This document shows positions 29,008 through 37,605 of a stretch of 41,116 bases of DNA, in pieces. The DNA is from a virus, in IMG/VR virus record IMGVR_UViG_3300022908_000004, positions 1 through 41,116 of that record. The stretch is one strand, 5' to 3'. Made by a program: the position numbers and the translations under genes. The notes under the pieces are model-generated. The model saw only the letters and a list, made by a program, of their open reading frames with translations. It ran no database searches and was not told where the DNA came from. The stretch's first letter is position 1, and each line of letters starts with the position of its first letter.

Positions 29008-29664
29008 TTACGGTGTAGTGAAAGCAGCAATAACGGCGTCCGGAAGAGGGAGCGAGGGCTCCGTTGTAATGTCGCCATAAAGAATAATCTCAAACGCGGC
29101 CAGATCAGCCGCATCAACCAGAGTCGAGTCAATCGTGATGCTTGCGGTCGGAGCGTGGTCCGTCACACCAACAGGGACAGTGGTGACCTCCCAGCTGAAG
29201 GTGATCGCCTCGGGCGAGTCGTTGACGGTGCCATAAGCCTTCTCGGTCGGGGCTGCATTGGCCCCATAGACGAGATGGAGCTTGTAGCCAAGCGAATCGC
29301 CCTCGACGTCATTGCCGATCTTGGTTCGATAGCTGAAGCCGAACGGCTTCCTGGGCTGCTGACCGATAGTGACGCCTACCTGAGGTACCGCCGAGCCGTC
29401 GCACTGAGCGAACTCCGGAGGATAGGTGAAGGCTTCAATCGTTGCCCCGAACTCCTCGGCAGAGATGAGGTTCAGATACTTGATGTTGTCAGCATACTGA
29501 GCACTAGACTCAGCACCCGACGGTGACTCGGTAACGGTAGTCAGACCGTTCCATGCAAATCCAGTGTTATAAGCACCAGTTTCATCTTGCAGGTAAAGGA
29601 CGCCATGATCGACACCAGTCTCGTAGAGACGCTCGCCGACCCCATCCCAGGTGAGAGCTGCCAT
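29008..29664 (-). CDS. major tail protein (tail-tube paralogue 1)
   Basis: This 218-residue protein has AALTWDGVGERLYETGVDHGVLY, GFAWNGLTTVTESPSGAE, IKYLNLISAEEFGATIEAFTYPPEF, FGFSYRTKIGND, LGYKLHLVYG, FSWEVTTVPV and SITIDSTLVDAADLAAFEIILYG. It directly follows the tail-terminator gene and has the strongest ribosome binding site of the three (AGAAAGGAAGATCTC), so I take it as the main tube protein. It would polymerise as hexamer rings. Confidence 0.85.
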   Translation of the reverse strand: MAALTWDGVGERLYETGVDHGVLYLQDETGAYNTGFAWNGLTTVTESPSGAESSAQYADNIKYLNLISAEEFGATIEAFTYPPEFAQCDGSAVPQVGVTIGQQPRKPFGFSYRTKIGNDVEGDSLGYKLHLVYGANAAPTEKAYGTVNDSPEAITFSWEVTTVPVGVTDHAPTASITIDSTLVDAADLAAFEIILYGDITTEPSLPLPDAVIAAFTTP

Positions 29665-29677
29665 GAGATCTTCCTTT

Positions 29678-29983
29678 CTAGAAGAAGAGAGTAAATACGT
29701 CGTGATTGAGATTGTCCGCTGTGAAGAACCGGTCGAACGTGCACAAAGGCAGCTGTCCTACCTTATCGGGGAACGGGCTATCCGGGTCTTGATCAATTAC
29801 CGTGATTCGATACCGCTTGGTGTAATTGTAAGGGTAGTTATCCGCGTGCAGGATGTTGGCAGAATCCCGATGGTAAACAATACAGGGATACGTCATCAGC
29901 ACATTTGCGGGAGGCTGGAAATATACATTCTCGGTGCCCAGAACATCCTCAAGGAGTTGCTGGAGCTGAAACCGTGGGGCCAT
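29678..29983 (-). CDS. tail terminator / head-tail joining protein
   Basis: This 101-residue protein lies between the connector and the major tail protein and has the alternating strand pattern of the tail-terminator family: an N-terminal helix (LQQLLEDVLG), then NVLMTYPCIVYHR, KRYRITVIDQDPD and PLCTFDRFFTADNLNHDVF. The ATG at 29983 has AGGAGGT at 7 bases. A GTG slightly upstream lies too close to it. The start overlaps the previous gene by 35 bases. Confidence 0.7.
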   Translation of the reverse strand: MAPRFQLQQLLEDVLGTENVYFQPPANVLMTYPCIVYHRDSANILHADNYPYNYTKRYRITVIDQDPDSPFPDKVGQLPLCTFDRFFTADNLNHDVFTLFF

Positions 29984-30290
29984 TGTAGACACCTCCTAAC
30001 CTCAGGATAAGGCGGGGACTTTGCACCTCGACATCTGCAACCGTCCACAGAGTCCCCGCCCACCTAATATAACGAATGGCAAAGAAGTGCTCATTAGCAT
30101 ATGCGTCGGAAACAATGCTAATGGAATTCCCAACGGAGAGATCATTATTGAGCTGCTCGCCTTCCTGCAACCGTCTGGTGTTCCGAATGACATCGCCGTA
30201 GTAAATATACTCGACAAGCTCATCCTGCCAGACACCGGGAGCAGTCTCTATGGTCGCTCCGTAGCCGATCTCACCATAGAACTTTGCCAT
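29949..30290 (-). CDS. head-closure / connector protein
   Basis: This 113-residue protein follows the capsid gene. It contains KFYGEIGYGATIETAPGVWQDELVEYIYYGDVIRNTRRL, then ISIVSDAYANEHFFAIRYIRWAGTLWTVADVEV, a phrase of small beta-barrel head-closure proteins in this position. The ATG at 30290 follows AAAAGGGGAACCAC. It likely binds the connector below the portal. Confidence 0.75.
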   Translation of the reverse strand: MAKFYGEIGYGATIETAPGVWQDELVEYIYYGDVIRNTRRLQEGEQLNNDLSVGNSISIVSDAYANEHFFAIRYIRWAGTLWTVADVEVQSPRLILRLGGVYNGPTVSAPATP

Positions 30291-30305
30291 GTGGTTCCCC
30301 TTTTC

Positions 30306-32057
30306 TTACGGCGTACCCTGCTTACGAGCAATCACCTGGGCAGACTTGAACTTCGTAAGCGCTCCGGAAAGACGCGTCTCGATCAGGTACTTGTACTGGT
30401 TGTAATCGATGTCGAAATCATCGAACATCGCGATAGCTCCGCCCTTGTCAGCACCGAGCGTGTAGTCAGAGAGATTGACAAGAATGCAGACGACATCGCA
30501 CACCGTGGTGCCGTCGGCAATGTCAATGACAGTGACGCCATCCATAATCGGAACGGTCACGATCTTGGAAACACGCAGCGCGGATGCCAGCTCAGCCTCC
30601 GTCGAGTAGAGTCGACGACCAAGGGTGTCCTTGAGAACCAGAAGCTCAGTGATAGTGCGCTCCGTGCAGTACATGGCCGGGTTGCCAGAACCGCGGTAGA
30701 ACTCGCGCTGAATCACAATCGCGTCAACCAGATCGTCACCGACCACATCGTCATCAACCACGGTCTGATGCGTGTAGAACTCGTCGTCGCTCACGATCGG
30801 ACGAATATACGTCTCCTTGATCTTGTCAGCATCGGCGACATCCCGACCATCTCCGACAAGAACAGCTCGGGCAATTTCCTCATCGAGCATAACCCTCATC
30901 TCGGCCTTGAGCCAAGCCACGACATCGAGATCCGTGATATCGATGATATCATCACGGTCGAGCTTCTGCTTCTTGTAGATCGTCTGCGGGGTCGTAACTC
31001 GCTCGGTCAGAGCGAACCACTCCTCCTTCTTGAGAGCGCCCTTCACGTAACCCTTGGCCCTAGCCTCGTCATGCGTGATGTCAGCTGACTGAGACTTGAT
31101 CCTGGAGAAGGGAGAGTGACGAGTGCCATTGATCACACCCGAGACCCACTCCATCCGCCTCGAGACGAACTCGGGGGAATTGGCGATCGTCCTGGCGTCG
31201 GGAAACAGGAGATCGATGTTCTCGATGCCGTAGGTCACAGCATGCTGAAGGAACGACTCCTTGAACGACCCAAGCCGCTTGGCGTCATCCACAATGGTCT
31301 TCAACTGATCATGGGTCAGGGTCGGACGAGCTGTGGTGGGGGCCCCGCCATTCTGCTCGAAGACGTTATGAGTCATTACAGTACCTTCCTGGTGGGTGAG
31401 AGTATCCTCGGGAGATGCATCGTCTTGGGTAATAGCGGGCGTATCATCAGACTGCGCGACTGACTTGGACTCAAGAGCGGCGCCGATCATGAAATGGACG
31501 ACGTCCTTCTGCTCCTGGGTGAAGGAGTTATAGACATCTTGAACAGTCTTGCCCTCGGTATGGACAACCTCCTCCTCTTCAGCCTCAGCAACATCCTCAT
31601 GCTCAAGCGAGAGACCCGTGTAGATCACAGCCTCATCATCAAGGCGCTCATAATCGCCATCACCATGCGCAATGCTGATGTTATCGATCAGCGCGCCAGG
31701 ATTGGCGCCAGACAGAACAAGACTGACCTCTCGGATTGAGCCGTGGAGAACGACCTTACCCTTCTCCACAAGCTTGTTGGCATAGATCGACAGAGACTTG
31801 ATGTCGCCATGCCTCACCAGAGTCTTCGAGCTCTGTCCAGACTTGGTCTCGTTGAAGAATCCATATGCATAGATACCATCCTGGCGATGCTCAAGAAGAG
31901 CATGTCCAAGAATGTTCTCGGGGGAATCATGACCATGCTGCCAAACAAGAGGGACGGTCATCTTGTCCTGATGCTTGAAGGCATCTGGCGTAATCGTTCG
32001 ACCATCAGCACACTTGAGACCGGCCTTGGTTGCATAGCCGCTGAAATCAGCTTCCAT
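30306..32057 (-). CDS. prohead protease - major capsid protein fusion
   Basis: This 583-residue chain has two parts. The N-terminal part (1-140) is an S78-type prohead protease: VPLVWQHGHDSPENILGHA (His41/His43), IKSLSIYAN (Ser88/Ser90) and IREVSLVLSGANPGA. An acidic, probably scaffold-like linker follows (about 150-226). The rest is an HK97-fold capsid protein with WLKAEMRVMLDEEIARAVLVGDGR, and FYRGSGNPAMYCTERTITELLVL, and a C-terminal KYLIETRLSGALTKFKSAQ. The ATG at 32057 is preceded by GGAAGGAGCC at 7-9 bases. In most HK97-type phages these are separate genes. Confidence 0.9.
   Translation of the reverse strand: MEADFSGYATKAGLKCADGRTITPDAFKHQDKMTVPLVWQHGHDSPENILGHALLEHRQDGIYAYGFFNETKSGQSSKTLVRHGDIKSLSIYANKLVEKGKVVLHGSIREVSLVLSGANPGALIDNISIAHGDGDYERLDDEAVIYTGLSLEHEDVAEAEEEEVVHTEGKTVQDVYNSFTQEQKDVVHFMIGAALESKSVAQSDDTPAITQDDASPEDTLTHQEGTVMTHNVFEQNGGAPTTARPTLTHDQLKTIVDDAKRLGSFKESFLQHAVTYGIENIDLLFPDARTIANSPEFVSRRMEWVSGVINGTRHSPFSRIKSQSADITHDEARAKGYVKGALKKEEWFALTERVTTPQTIYKKQKLDRDDIIDITDLDVVAWLKAEMRVMLDEEIARAVLVGDGRDVADADKIKETYIRPIVSDDEFYTHQTVVDDDVVGDDLVDAIVIQREFYRGSGNPAMYCTERTITELLVLKDTLGRRLYSTEAELASALRVSKIVTVPIMDGVTVIDIADGTTVCDVVCILVNLSDYTLGADKGGAIAMFDDFDIDYNQYKYLIETRLSGALTKFKSAQVIARKQGTP
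31374..31394 (-). promoter_or_regulatory. internal ribosome binding site and start for the capsid domain
   Basis: AGGAAGGTACTGTAATG places a good ribosome binding site 7 bases before an in-frame ATG (31376, residue 228 of the fusion). The predicted product is 356 residues, starting MTHNVFEQNGG, the complete capsid domain without protease or linker. Translation from here would give free capsid subunits in excess over the fusion. Confidence 0.6.
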
Positions 32058-32083
32058 TTTGACAGGCTCCTTCCTGTTTAATG

Positions 32084-33358
32084 TCAACGGCCTTCCATTG
32101 CCGTCTGTGATGTATCTGACTGCGACTTCGACTTCGGAACTAGCTTCAGAGATGGAGGATCAGTGCCCAGTTCAGACTGAGGCATGTTACTGTTGCGAAG
32201 TTCATCTGCCTTGGGATCGGATGCCGGCTTGAATCCAACAATCTGTCGAACCTCATTGGAGGTAAGAATCTCATTGCGAGTGAACTTGTCTGCGATTTCG
32301 GCCATCTCACTAATAGGAACAAACTTGAAAGGCTCTCTGAAGTACTCGACAGATTGGCGCTGGGAACGAGCGGTCTTAGTTAGGAATGTACGCTTGAACG
32401 CCTCGGTAATGGCAGAAAGGACAGGCTCGATGGTTCGATTGCCATAGTTCAGCATGGCCTTCTCGTCAGCCGTGCCATTCATGACCTCTTCGGTCAACCC
32501 TAGCTGACTGTACAGCATGTTCGTCAGATACTCGACCTGCTTGAGGAGTCCATTCTCGGCCGGACGGTTCAGCTGGGTGATCTTCTCTGTCCCATCCGTA
32601 TAGGCAATCCCATAGGTACTGCCCTTGAGTTGGAACTCGATGTCCTGACGGCGCTGTTCCGCCTGTTGACGACGAGCCTCAGACTTGATCACATACGGAA
32701 GCTGAATGATCAGATCCAGCTTTCCAGAACTCGAAGCGCTATCAACGGCGTCCAGCATGTTAAGCTTGGTGATGAGTCTTTGCAATGTTGAGTTCGGTTC
32801 GTTCATGACCGCATACAAAGGGTTCTCAACAATAGCTACCACCGACTTCTCGAGCGTGACCTCCTGTCGACGCCCAGTCGCCTCATTATAAAGATTCACT
32901 CTAACATGCTTAGGGTACCATTGAACAATCTCACCGACACGCATGTTCTTGATATCATAACTACCAAAAGTCTCAGGATTAGAGGTCGTCTCGACGGGAA
33001 CTACAGCTACGACGCCCTGATTGAACAAAGACATGGCAATATCTTGACGAAACGCCCTAGCAGCTTGATCGACGTTGGCCTCTACAGTCAGACAGTTATT
33101 CAAGCCACTGTCAATCGTCTCCAAATATCGTCCCTCATCGTCCAGACGCACGTGCTGAATCGCACTTGCCGACACATCAATGCTAAGACGGGTGTAGATG
33201 GAGGAGATGATGGAACGTTCATTGGTGATGTTCAAGCGTGTTCGATCAGGCTTTGTGGCATAGCTCGTACCTAGATCGTAGGGTTGGAACTCATCCTTTC
33301 GATCCTGGTTAGAAAATGCATTCCACGCATGCCTAAGACGCGAACCAAAACGAGCCAT
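32084..33358 (-). CDS. portal protein
   Basis: This 424-residue protein is an HK97-type portal. It shows RLNITNERSIISSIYTRLSIDVSA near the start, MRVGEIVQWYPKHVRVNLYN, the helical GSTYGIAYTDGTEKITQLNRPAENGLLKQVEYL, and LYSQLGLTEEVMNGTADEKAMLNYGNRTIEPVL, with a C-terminal IGF-type VRQIVGFKPASDPKADELRN. It forms the dodecamer for DNA entry. The ATG at 33358 follows GAGGAGGTGACTA. Confidence 0.9.
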   Translation of the reverse strand: MARFGSRLRHAWNAFSNQDRKDEFQPYDLGTSYATKPDRTRLNITNERSIISSIYTRLSIDVSASAIQHVRLDDEGRYLETIDSGLNNCLTVEANVDQAARAFRQDIAMSLFNQGVVAVVPVETTSNPETFGSYDIKNMRVGEIVQWYPKHVRVNLYNEATGRRQEVTLEKSVVAIVENPLYAVMNEPNSTLQRLITKLNMLDAVDSASSSGKLDLIIQLPYVIKSEARRQQAEQRRQDIEFQLKGSTYGIAYTDGTEKITQLNRPAENGLLKQVEYLTNMLYSQLGLTEEVMNGTADEKAMLNYGNRTIEPVLSAITEAFKRTFLTKTARSQRQSVEYFREPFKFVPISEMAEIADKFTRNEILTSNEVRQIVGFKPASDPKADELRNSNMPQSELGTDPPSLKLVPKSKSQSDTSQTAMEGR

Positions 33359-33371
33359 TAGTCACCTCCTC

Positions 33372-33818
33372 TCATGGGATGCGAACCCCACCTAGATGGG
33401 TCATTGTATACGCTGCATACTTCTGGCCCTCAAATAACCGTGACGCTGCTGGGACAGACTTTCCTGAAGCAGACTCTGCTGCCTTCTTTACCGTGCTGAT
33501 TGCTGAGATCGGAGACTTACCACTCTTAGCCATATAACTCGCCGCGAAAACGGCTCCTGCGCCGACGACTGCTGTAATCGCCAGACCCGTGGCTATCTTG
33601 CGACCCCGACTCGAGCCTTCTCGTCCTGAGGAAAAGTCTTCTTGATAATATGGTTCGGGTGTACTATCTCCTTCGGAGGCATTCCTGTCCGCAGATGACG
33701 ATTCCTTCTTTCGAACCCCCCAGCGCATGCCTCTAACGCCGAAATGGGCGAACGCTTGCCCTGCAGCAATAGCATCGCTACGAAAAGGCTCTTCGCTGAG
33801 GTGCGTCAGTTCACTCAC
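33372..33818 (-). CDS. small head-region protein with FAHFGVRGMRWGVRKK tag and membrane segment
   Basis: This 148-residue protein carries AHFGVRGMRWGVRKKE at about 23-38. A Ser/Glu-rich spacer, a hydrophobic segment IATGLAITAVVGAGAVFAASYM (about 75-96) and a short tail follow. The tag is shared with proteins at 33833 and 35942 and, in a longer form, with the RNA polymerase-like protein. The GTG at 33818 follows GGAGGTTTTCTC. Between terminase and portal one would expect virion or assembly proteins. Function unknown. Confidence 0.75.
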   Translation of the reverse strand: MSELTHLSEEPFRSDAIAAGQAFAHFGVRGMRWGVRKKESSSADRNASEGDSTPEPYYQEDFSSGREGSSRGRKIATGLAITAVVGAGAVFAASYMAKSGKSPISAISTVKKAAESASGKSVPAASRLFEGQKYAAYTMTHLGGVRIP

Positions 33819-33832
33819 GAGAAAACCTCCTC

Positions 33833-34189
33833 TCAGTCGCGATATATAGGACCTTGATTAGCCTTAGCTACTCTTGGAATGGCATCAGTAAGAACGCCTG
33901 AGTTTGGAGAAATCCACGCAGTCCCGAGTTGCAATCCACCAAACTGCGTAAGCATGGCGGCTGCAGCTTTCTCCCCACGCCGAATCTGCTTATATGTTCG
34001 GTTCTGATTACCAAAGCGCATCGTGTTATTGAAAGCTTTTCTCTGCTGCCTTGTAAAATCGCTTCTTTTCGCTTTAACTGACTTGTAAGCCCCTGGGTTC
34101 CCATGTGGAACGTCAGGATTCCTAACGCCCCAACGCATACCCTTAACGCCGAAATGAGCTAGCGCTTCTTCATACGTAGGTTCACTCAC
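33833..34189 (-). CDS. small head-region protein with AHFGVKGMRWGVR tag
   Basis: This 118-residue basic protein begins with a short acidic stretch and AHFGVKGMRWGVRNPD at 11-26. A Lys/Arg-rich part (KSVKAKRSDFTRQQRKAF, NRTYKQIRRGEKAA) and a hydrophobic end with GGLQLGTAW follow. The GTG at 34189 overlaps the terminase stop. It is a likely paralogue of the 33372 gene. A capsid-internal DNA- or scaffold-binding protein would fit, but this is not shown. Confidence 0.75.
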   Translation of the reverse strand: MSEPTYEEALAHFGVKGMRWGVRNPDVPHGNPGAYKSVKAKRSDFTRQQRKAFNNTMRFGNQNRTYKQIRRGEKAAAAMLTQFGGLQLGTAWISPNSGVLTDAIPRVAKANQGPIYRD

Positions 34190-35931
34190 TCGAACGCCTC
34201 CTTGTTAGCTTTGTAGGCTACGTAAGCGTCCAAGAGGGCCGCCACGTTGTCAATCTTCTCTTCCTGGCGTCTCTTCAAGAGCTTCCGATTCCCGTTTGTA
34301 TCCTCAAGCGTGATCGCATTCCCCATCGCAAACGTCATCAGGTCCTGGTCAAATATAAGCATCCGTTCACCACTCAGAATCTTGATCTCTCCAAGGGGGA
34401 CTGACTCAGTTCGAGCACCCTGGATCACTTTCTCAATCCCATAGGGCCCATTCTCTTGTTCCCAGCGAGTCACGAACTCTTTTGCGTTGTAAGGATCGAA
34501 ACCAAGGGTGCGAACGTCATACTCAGAGTCCTCGATGAACTTATCAAGATCCTCGTAGACCTCCATCATGTCCAGGACAGTGCACTCAAGGACGTGAAGG
34601 CTGCCCTCCTTGATGAACTGCTCATACTTGTGACGCATAGCTCCTGGAAGCTTCATCAATGTCAGCGAAGAGATATAGCTACGTGTCTTGACCCCAAACA
34701 GCCCACGAGGTAGAGGGAATAGAAACGTAAATGCACAGAAATCGTCGCCTTGGGAAAGATCGGCACCGAGAGCACACGGCATCTTCCAGAATTCACGAGG
34801 TCGATGTGGAAGTGTCTCCTCGTAGGTGAAGAAGTAGGTGTAGCCCTCCATTGGGATACCGAAACGCTTGGCAAGAATGTCATTGCGGGAAGCTGGAGCC
34901 TTCTCGGCTCTTTCGACATCGAGGTGATAGGTTTCATAGGACACCGTCTTCCCAAGATTAGGATTCGCCTTCAACCAAGTAGCTGGATCGGCTACTTCCT
35001 CAATCTCATCCAACTTGTAATGGAAGATCGAGACATGTGGCGCGAGATAGTCGCCCTTGAGGATGTCAGCAAGTTCCATTTTGACAGTGTCGCCAGAACC
35101 GTTTCGAACTGTACCCTCTGAACTGATAGCAACGATCAAGTAATCGTCCAGTTTCGAGGCACCTTGCTCCACAGCACCAACAACATCTTCTCTGATGTCT
35201 CCAGAGAGCCACTCATCGATAGTTGAGACCTTGGGTCGAAGACCTTGAAGCTTGTTGATCGTCATAGGACGGACCTCAAGCAGAGAACCGGTGAGAAAGT
35301 TCTCGACGCCCTTCTTTGTGGAGGCCAACTTCATACGATTGGCCCTGGAGCCGGTCGTGTTCTGCATAGACCCCTCCGTCAAGAACTGAAACAGAGGGCC
35401 GCGACTTCGGACAATAGCGGTTCTGATGGGCGACATCACCTCATCAGCCTGCTTCATCGTGGGCGCAGTAGTGATCTGGTGGGTTGTCGAGGTGTCGACG
35501 TTCAGGAAGTAGCTTTGCAGGCAAGAAGCGTACATAGACTTAGCCGCGCCACGGGCAACGATGAGGTACTGCTTCGTAGTGAGCCGCTTCTTGATCGTCT
35601 TGGTGATGTAATGCCCACCATGATTATCTTCCGATGGCTGGTATACACTACGGTCTACAAAGTAGTACCAGCCAAAGATCTGCTCTGCCCACAGTTTGAA
35701 TGAGGGCAGAAGATGAAGATCACCTCCATCCGTGAGTGTCAGTTCATTCTCGCAGTAACGAACAAACCCTTCAACTGCTTGATCATCATAGTAGATCTTT
35801 GGATTAGCAATGAGCCCATCGATGCGATTCATCTCCATCGAAATCTCGCGATTCACAGGAAAGTCGCCCCGAACGACAGCATCGCGAAATTCACCATAAT
35901 AGATCGGAACCGCTCGATTCGATAGACCCAT
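34186..35931 (-). CDS. terL: terminase large subunit
   Basis: This 581-residue packaging motor has an ATPase domain with a Walker A-like VARGAAKS (about 124-131) and Walker B STIDEW, and a C-terminal nuclease domain with ALGADLSQGDDF, TLGFDPYNAK and KIDNVAALLDAYVAY. This is the Terminase_1/HK97-like large subunit pattern. The ATG at 35931 follows AGGTGAGTG. A GTG one codon earlier is too close to that site. No small terminase gene was recognised in the window. Confidence 0.95.
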   Translation of the reverse strand: MGLSNRAVPIYYGEFRDAVVRGDFPVNREISMEMNRIDGLIANPKIYYDDQAVEGFVRYCENELTLTDGGDLHLLPSFKLWAEQIFGWYYFVDRSVYQPSEDNHGGHYITKTIKKRLTTKQYLIVARGAAKSMYASCLQSYFLNVDTSTTHQITTAPTMKQADEVMSPIRTAIVRSRGPLFQFLTEGSMQNTTGSRANRMKLASTKKGVENFLTGSLLEVRPMTINKLQGLRPKVSTIDEWLSGDIREDVVGAVEQGASKLDDYLIVAISSEGTVRNGSGDTVKMELADILKGDYLAPHVSIFHYKLDEIEEVADPATWLKANPNLGKTVSYETYHLDVERAEKAPASRNDILAKRFGIPMEGYTYFFTYEETLPHRPREFWKMPCALGADLSQGDDFCAFTFLFPLPRGLFGVKTRSYISSLTLMKLPGAMRHKYEQFIKEGSLHVLECTVLDMMEVYEDLDKFIEDSEYDVRTLGFDPYNAKEFVTRWEQENGPYGIEKVIQGARTESVPLGEIKILSGERMLIFDQDLMTFAMGNAITLEDTNGNRKLLKRRQEEKIDNVAALLDAYVAYKANKEAFE

Positions 35932-35941
35932 CACTCACCTC

Positions 35942-36433
35942 TTACTTCTTTCCCTTTGTTGCCTTTGCGAACGCCTCGCCTATCTTAATAGCAGCTTCAA
36001 GCCGTGGGTCCTTAACAGCCTTAGGATCTTTAAGAAGCGCCTCGGCATACTTCTTGCCTTGCACAGCCTTGGCAGCTTCAACGCCAAGAATTGGAGCATA
36101 GTCCTTTAGAAACTTCTCACCAAGTGACTTCTGCTTCGGATTCAGCCGAGCATACTGCTGTTCCAGATTCATCCGTTCAACGAGTGTCCGCATCTCATTG
36201 TTCGAGAGCGATTGTGGGCCGCTGGCTCGAGCCTTCTGACGAATTGCAGCGGTTAGCTTTGCGTCTTCGGAGGAAGGCTGACGGTGTCCTCCAGTTGTGA
36301 TGATCTTCTGCCCAGGGCGAGCACTCACCTTGATGGGCGTAGGGCCGCCACCACCCCCGCCCGATCTCTTGCGAACACCCCAGCGCATCCCAAGAACACC
36401 GTAATGTTGAAGAAACTCCTCAATATCCTCCAC
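35942..36433 (-). CDS. small head-region protein with QHYGVLGMRWGVRK tag
   Basis: This 163-residue basic protein begins EDIEEFLQHYGVLGMRWGVRKR (tag at 9-21), then a Gly-rich linker, then charged helices (RQKARASGPQSLSNNEMRTLVERMNLEQQYARL) and a Lys/Ala-rich C-terminus. It sits between endolysin and terminase. A GTG start at 36433 follows AGGAGGTGACCT. It could be the small terminase or a scaffold. The tag suggests it belongs with the other tagged proteins. Confidence 0.75.
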   Translation of the reverse strand: MEDIEEFLQHYGVLGMRWGVRKRSGGGGGGPTPIKVSARPGQKIITTGGHRQPSSEDAKLTAAIRQKARASGPQSLSNNEMRTLVERMNLEQQYARLNPKQKSLGEKFLKDYAPILGVEAAKAVQGKKYAEALLKDPKAVKDPRLEAAIKIGEAFAKATKGKK

Positions 36434-36444
36434 AGGTCACCTCC

Positions 36445-37605
36445 TTAAGGCTTTCGATAAGTCACGTATGTCTTGGCATAGCGCGTTGTGTAATCGATCG
36501 GGTCGGTACCGCCCTCAACCATTATCTGCCACTTACCGCCGAGGCCACTGCCCTTCTCAACGTGGAAGTTTGGATAGGCAATTGAGTCATTACCAGCACT
36601 TGCGTCGTACGACAGGCTCAAATATGCAGTCTCGTCACCGTCAGACCGGATAAATCGGCTATGAATAGTCCGAGTGGCGGATCGCCCTTTTGGGAGATGA
36701 ATCCTCAAATATAGAAAGTGTTCTTCCTTGGACTTTCCAGTAATCCCAGAGGCAGGTTGAGCCGGAAGATCAAGATCGTGCCAGTCTCCATCTGGATAGA
36801 CGAGAATCTTCGAAGTGAACTTCTCAGAATACCAGTCCCAGAGAGCTACGTTGCTCCAAGTCTCTGCAGGAGGCTCAGGCATAGGTGGGCCTGCTTCATC
36901 AACATCCTGAATAACGACGCAAGCACATCCAGAGAAGAGATGCGTTGCCTGCTTCGGACCCACAGAAGATCCCTTTGCAGGATCATTCCCAAAATTATGC
37001 TGTTGTTGGCAAAGACGGACCTCTTCGTCTGTCTTGTCTAGGTAGTTCCCAGAAATATCGATGGTGTGACCGTTTTGGAGTGGATGTCCATTCAGATGCA
37101 TCTGCAGACGCTTGACTGAATCAGAGTCCTTTTGCCCATAGACCAGCTTGGACAAATATACATCCCCATGAGACACGCTTGTTACTCCGCTGGTGAAACA
37201 CTTCACACCGTTATAAGTATCAGTGAAGATACGCTTACTTGAGGTAGCGCCCCACTTTGCGGGATAGCCAATATCTTCAATGCCGACCATCTTACCATTA
37301 CTGGGATCTGTAGTGGCAATCTGAGTTCCAGCTTCATTGTAAACGCGGGCTGCATGGCCATTGGTCCCATACTTCCAGACAGCAATATCGCCACGTTGTG
37401 GAGTGGTCCAATAGCGTCCGGACGCAATGACCTTGTCATAGACCTGATTCGCGTTCGCGCACCCCCACGCGGGCGGACATCCGCGATCGCCACCGAGGGA
37501 CCTCCACGTATGATTTGCACACATTCCTGAAGAAGATGGGTTATGTGAAAGGAACCAGTCTAAGCCTTCATCAATTGTCCGAGGTGTCGGGCTGCAATTG
37601 GCCAT
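36445..37605 (-). CDS. endolysin with CHAP-like, peptidoglycan-binding and C-terminal beta domains
   Basis: This 386-residue protein has an N-terminal amidase/peptidase of CHAP type with SGMCANHTWRSLGG (Cys29) and GDIAVWKYGTNGHAARVYN (His84). A PG-binding-like repeat follows (about 145-215: KDSDSVKRLQMHLNGHPL, EVRLCQQQHNF). The C-terminal beta-rich domain (WDWYSEKFTSKILVYPDGDW to TTRYAKTYVTYRKP) is, as I recall, common in actinophage lysins. No signal peptide is visible, so release needs a holin from the adjacent membrane genes. The ATG at 37605 follows the stop of the upstream gene directly. Confidence 0.85.
   Translation of the reverse strand: MANCSPTPRTIDEGLDWFLSHNPSSSGMCANHTWRSLGGDRGCPPAWGCANANQVYDKVIASGRYWTTPQRGDIAVWKYGTNGHAARVYNEAGTQIATTDPSNGKMVGIEDIGYPAKWGATSSKRIFTDTYNGVKCFTSGVTSVSHGDVYLSKLVYGQKDSDSVKRLQMHLNGHPLQNGHTIDISGNYLDKTDEEVRLCQQQHNFGNDPAKGSSVGPKQATHLFSGCACVVIQDVDEAGPPMPEPPAETWSNVALWDWYSEKFTSKILVYPDGDWHDLDLPAQPASGITGKSKEEHFLYLRIHLPKGRSATRTIHSRFIRSDGDETAYLSLSYDASAGNDSIAYPNFHVEKGSGLGGKWQIMVEGGTDPIDYTTRYAKTYVTYRKP

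Noticed and set aside
30021-31088. Plus-strand open frame of about 355 codons opposite the capsid region
   Set aside because: The minus strand encodes clear capsid and connector proteins. The plus frame has no family pattern and no promoter or ribosome binding site.
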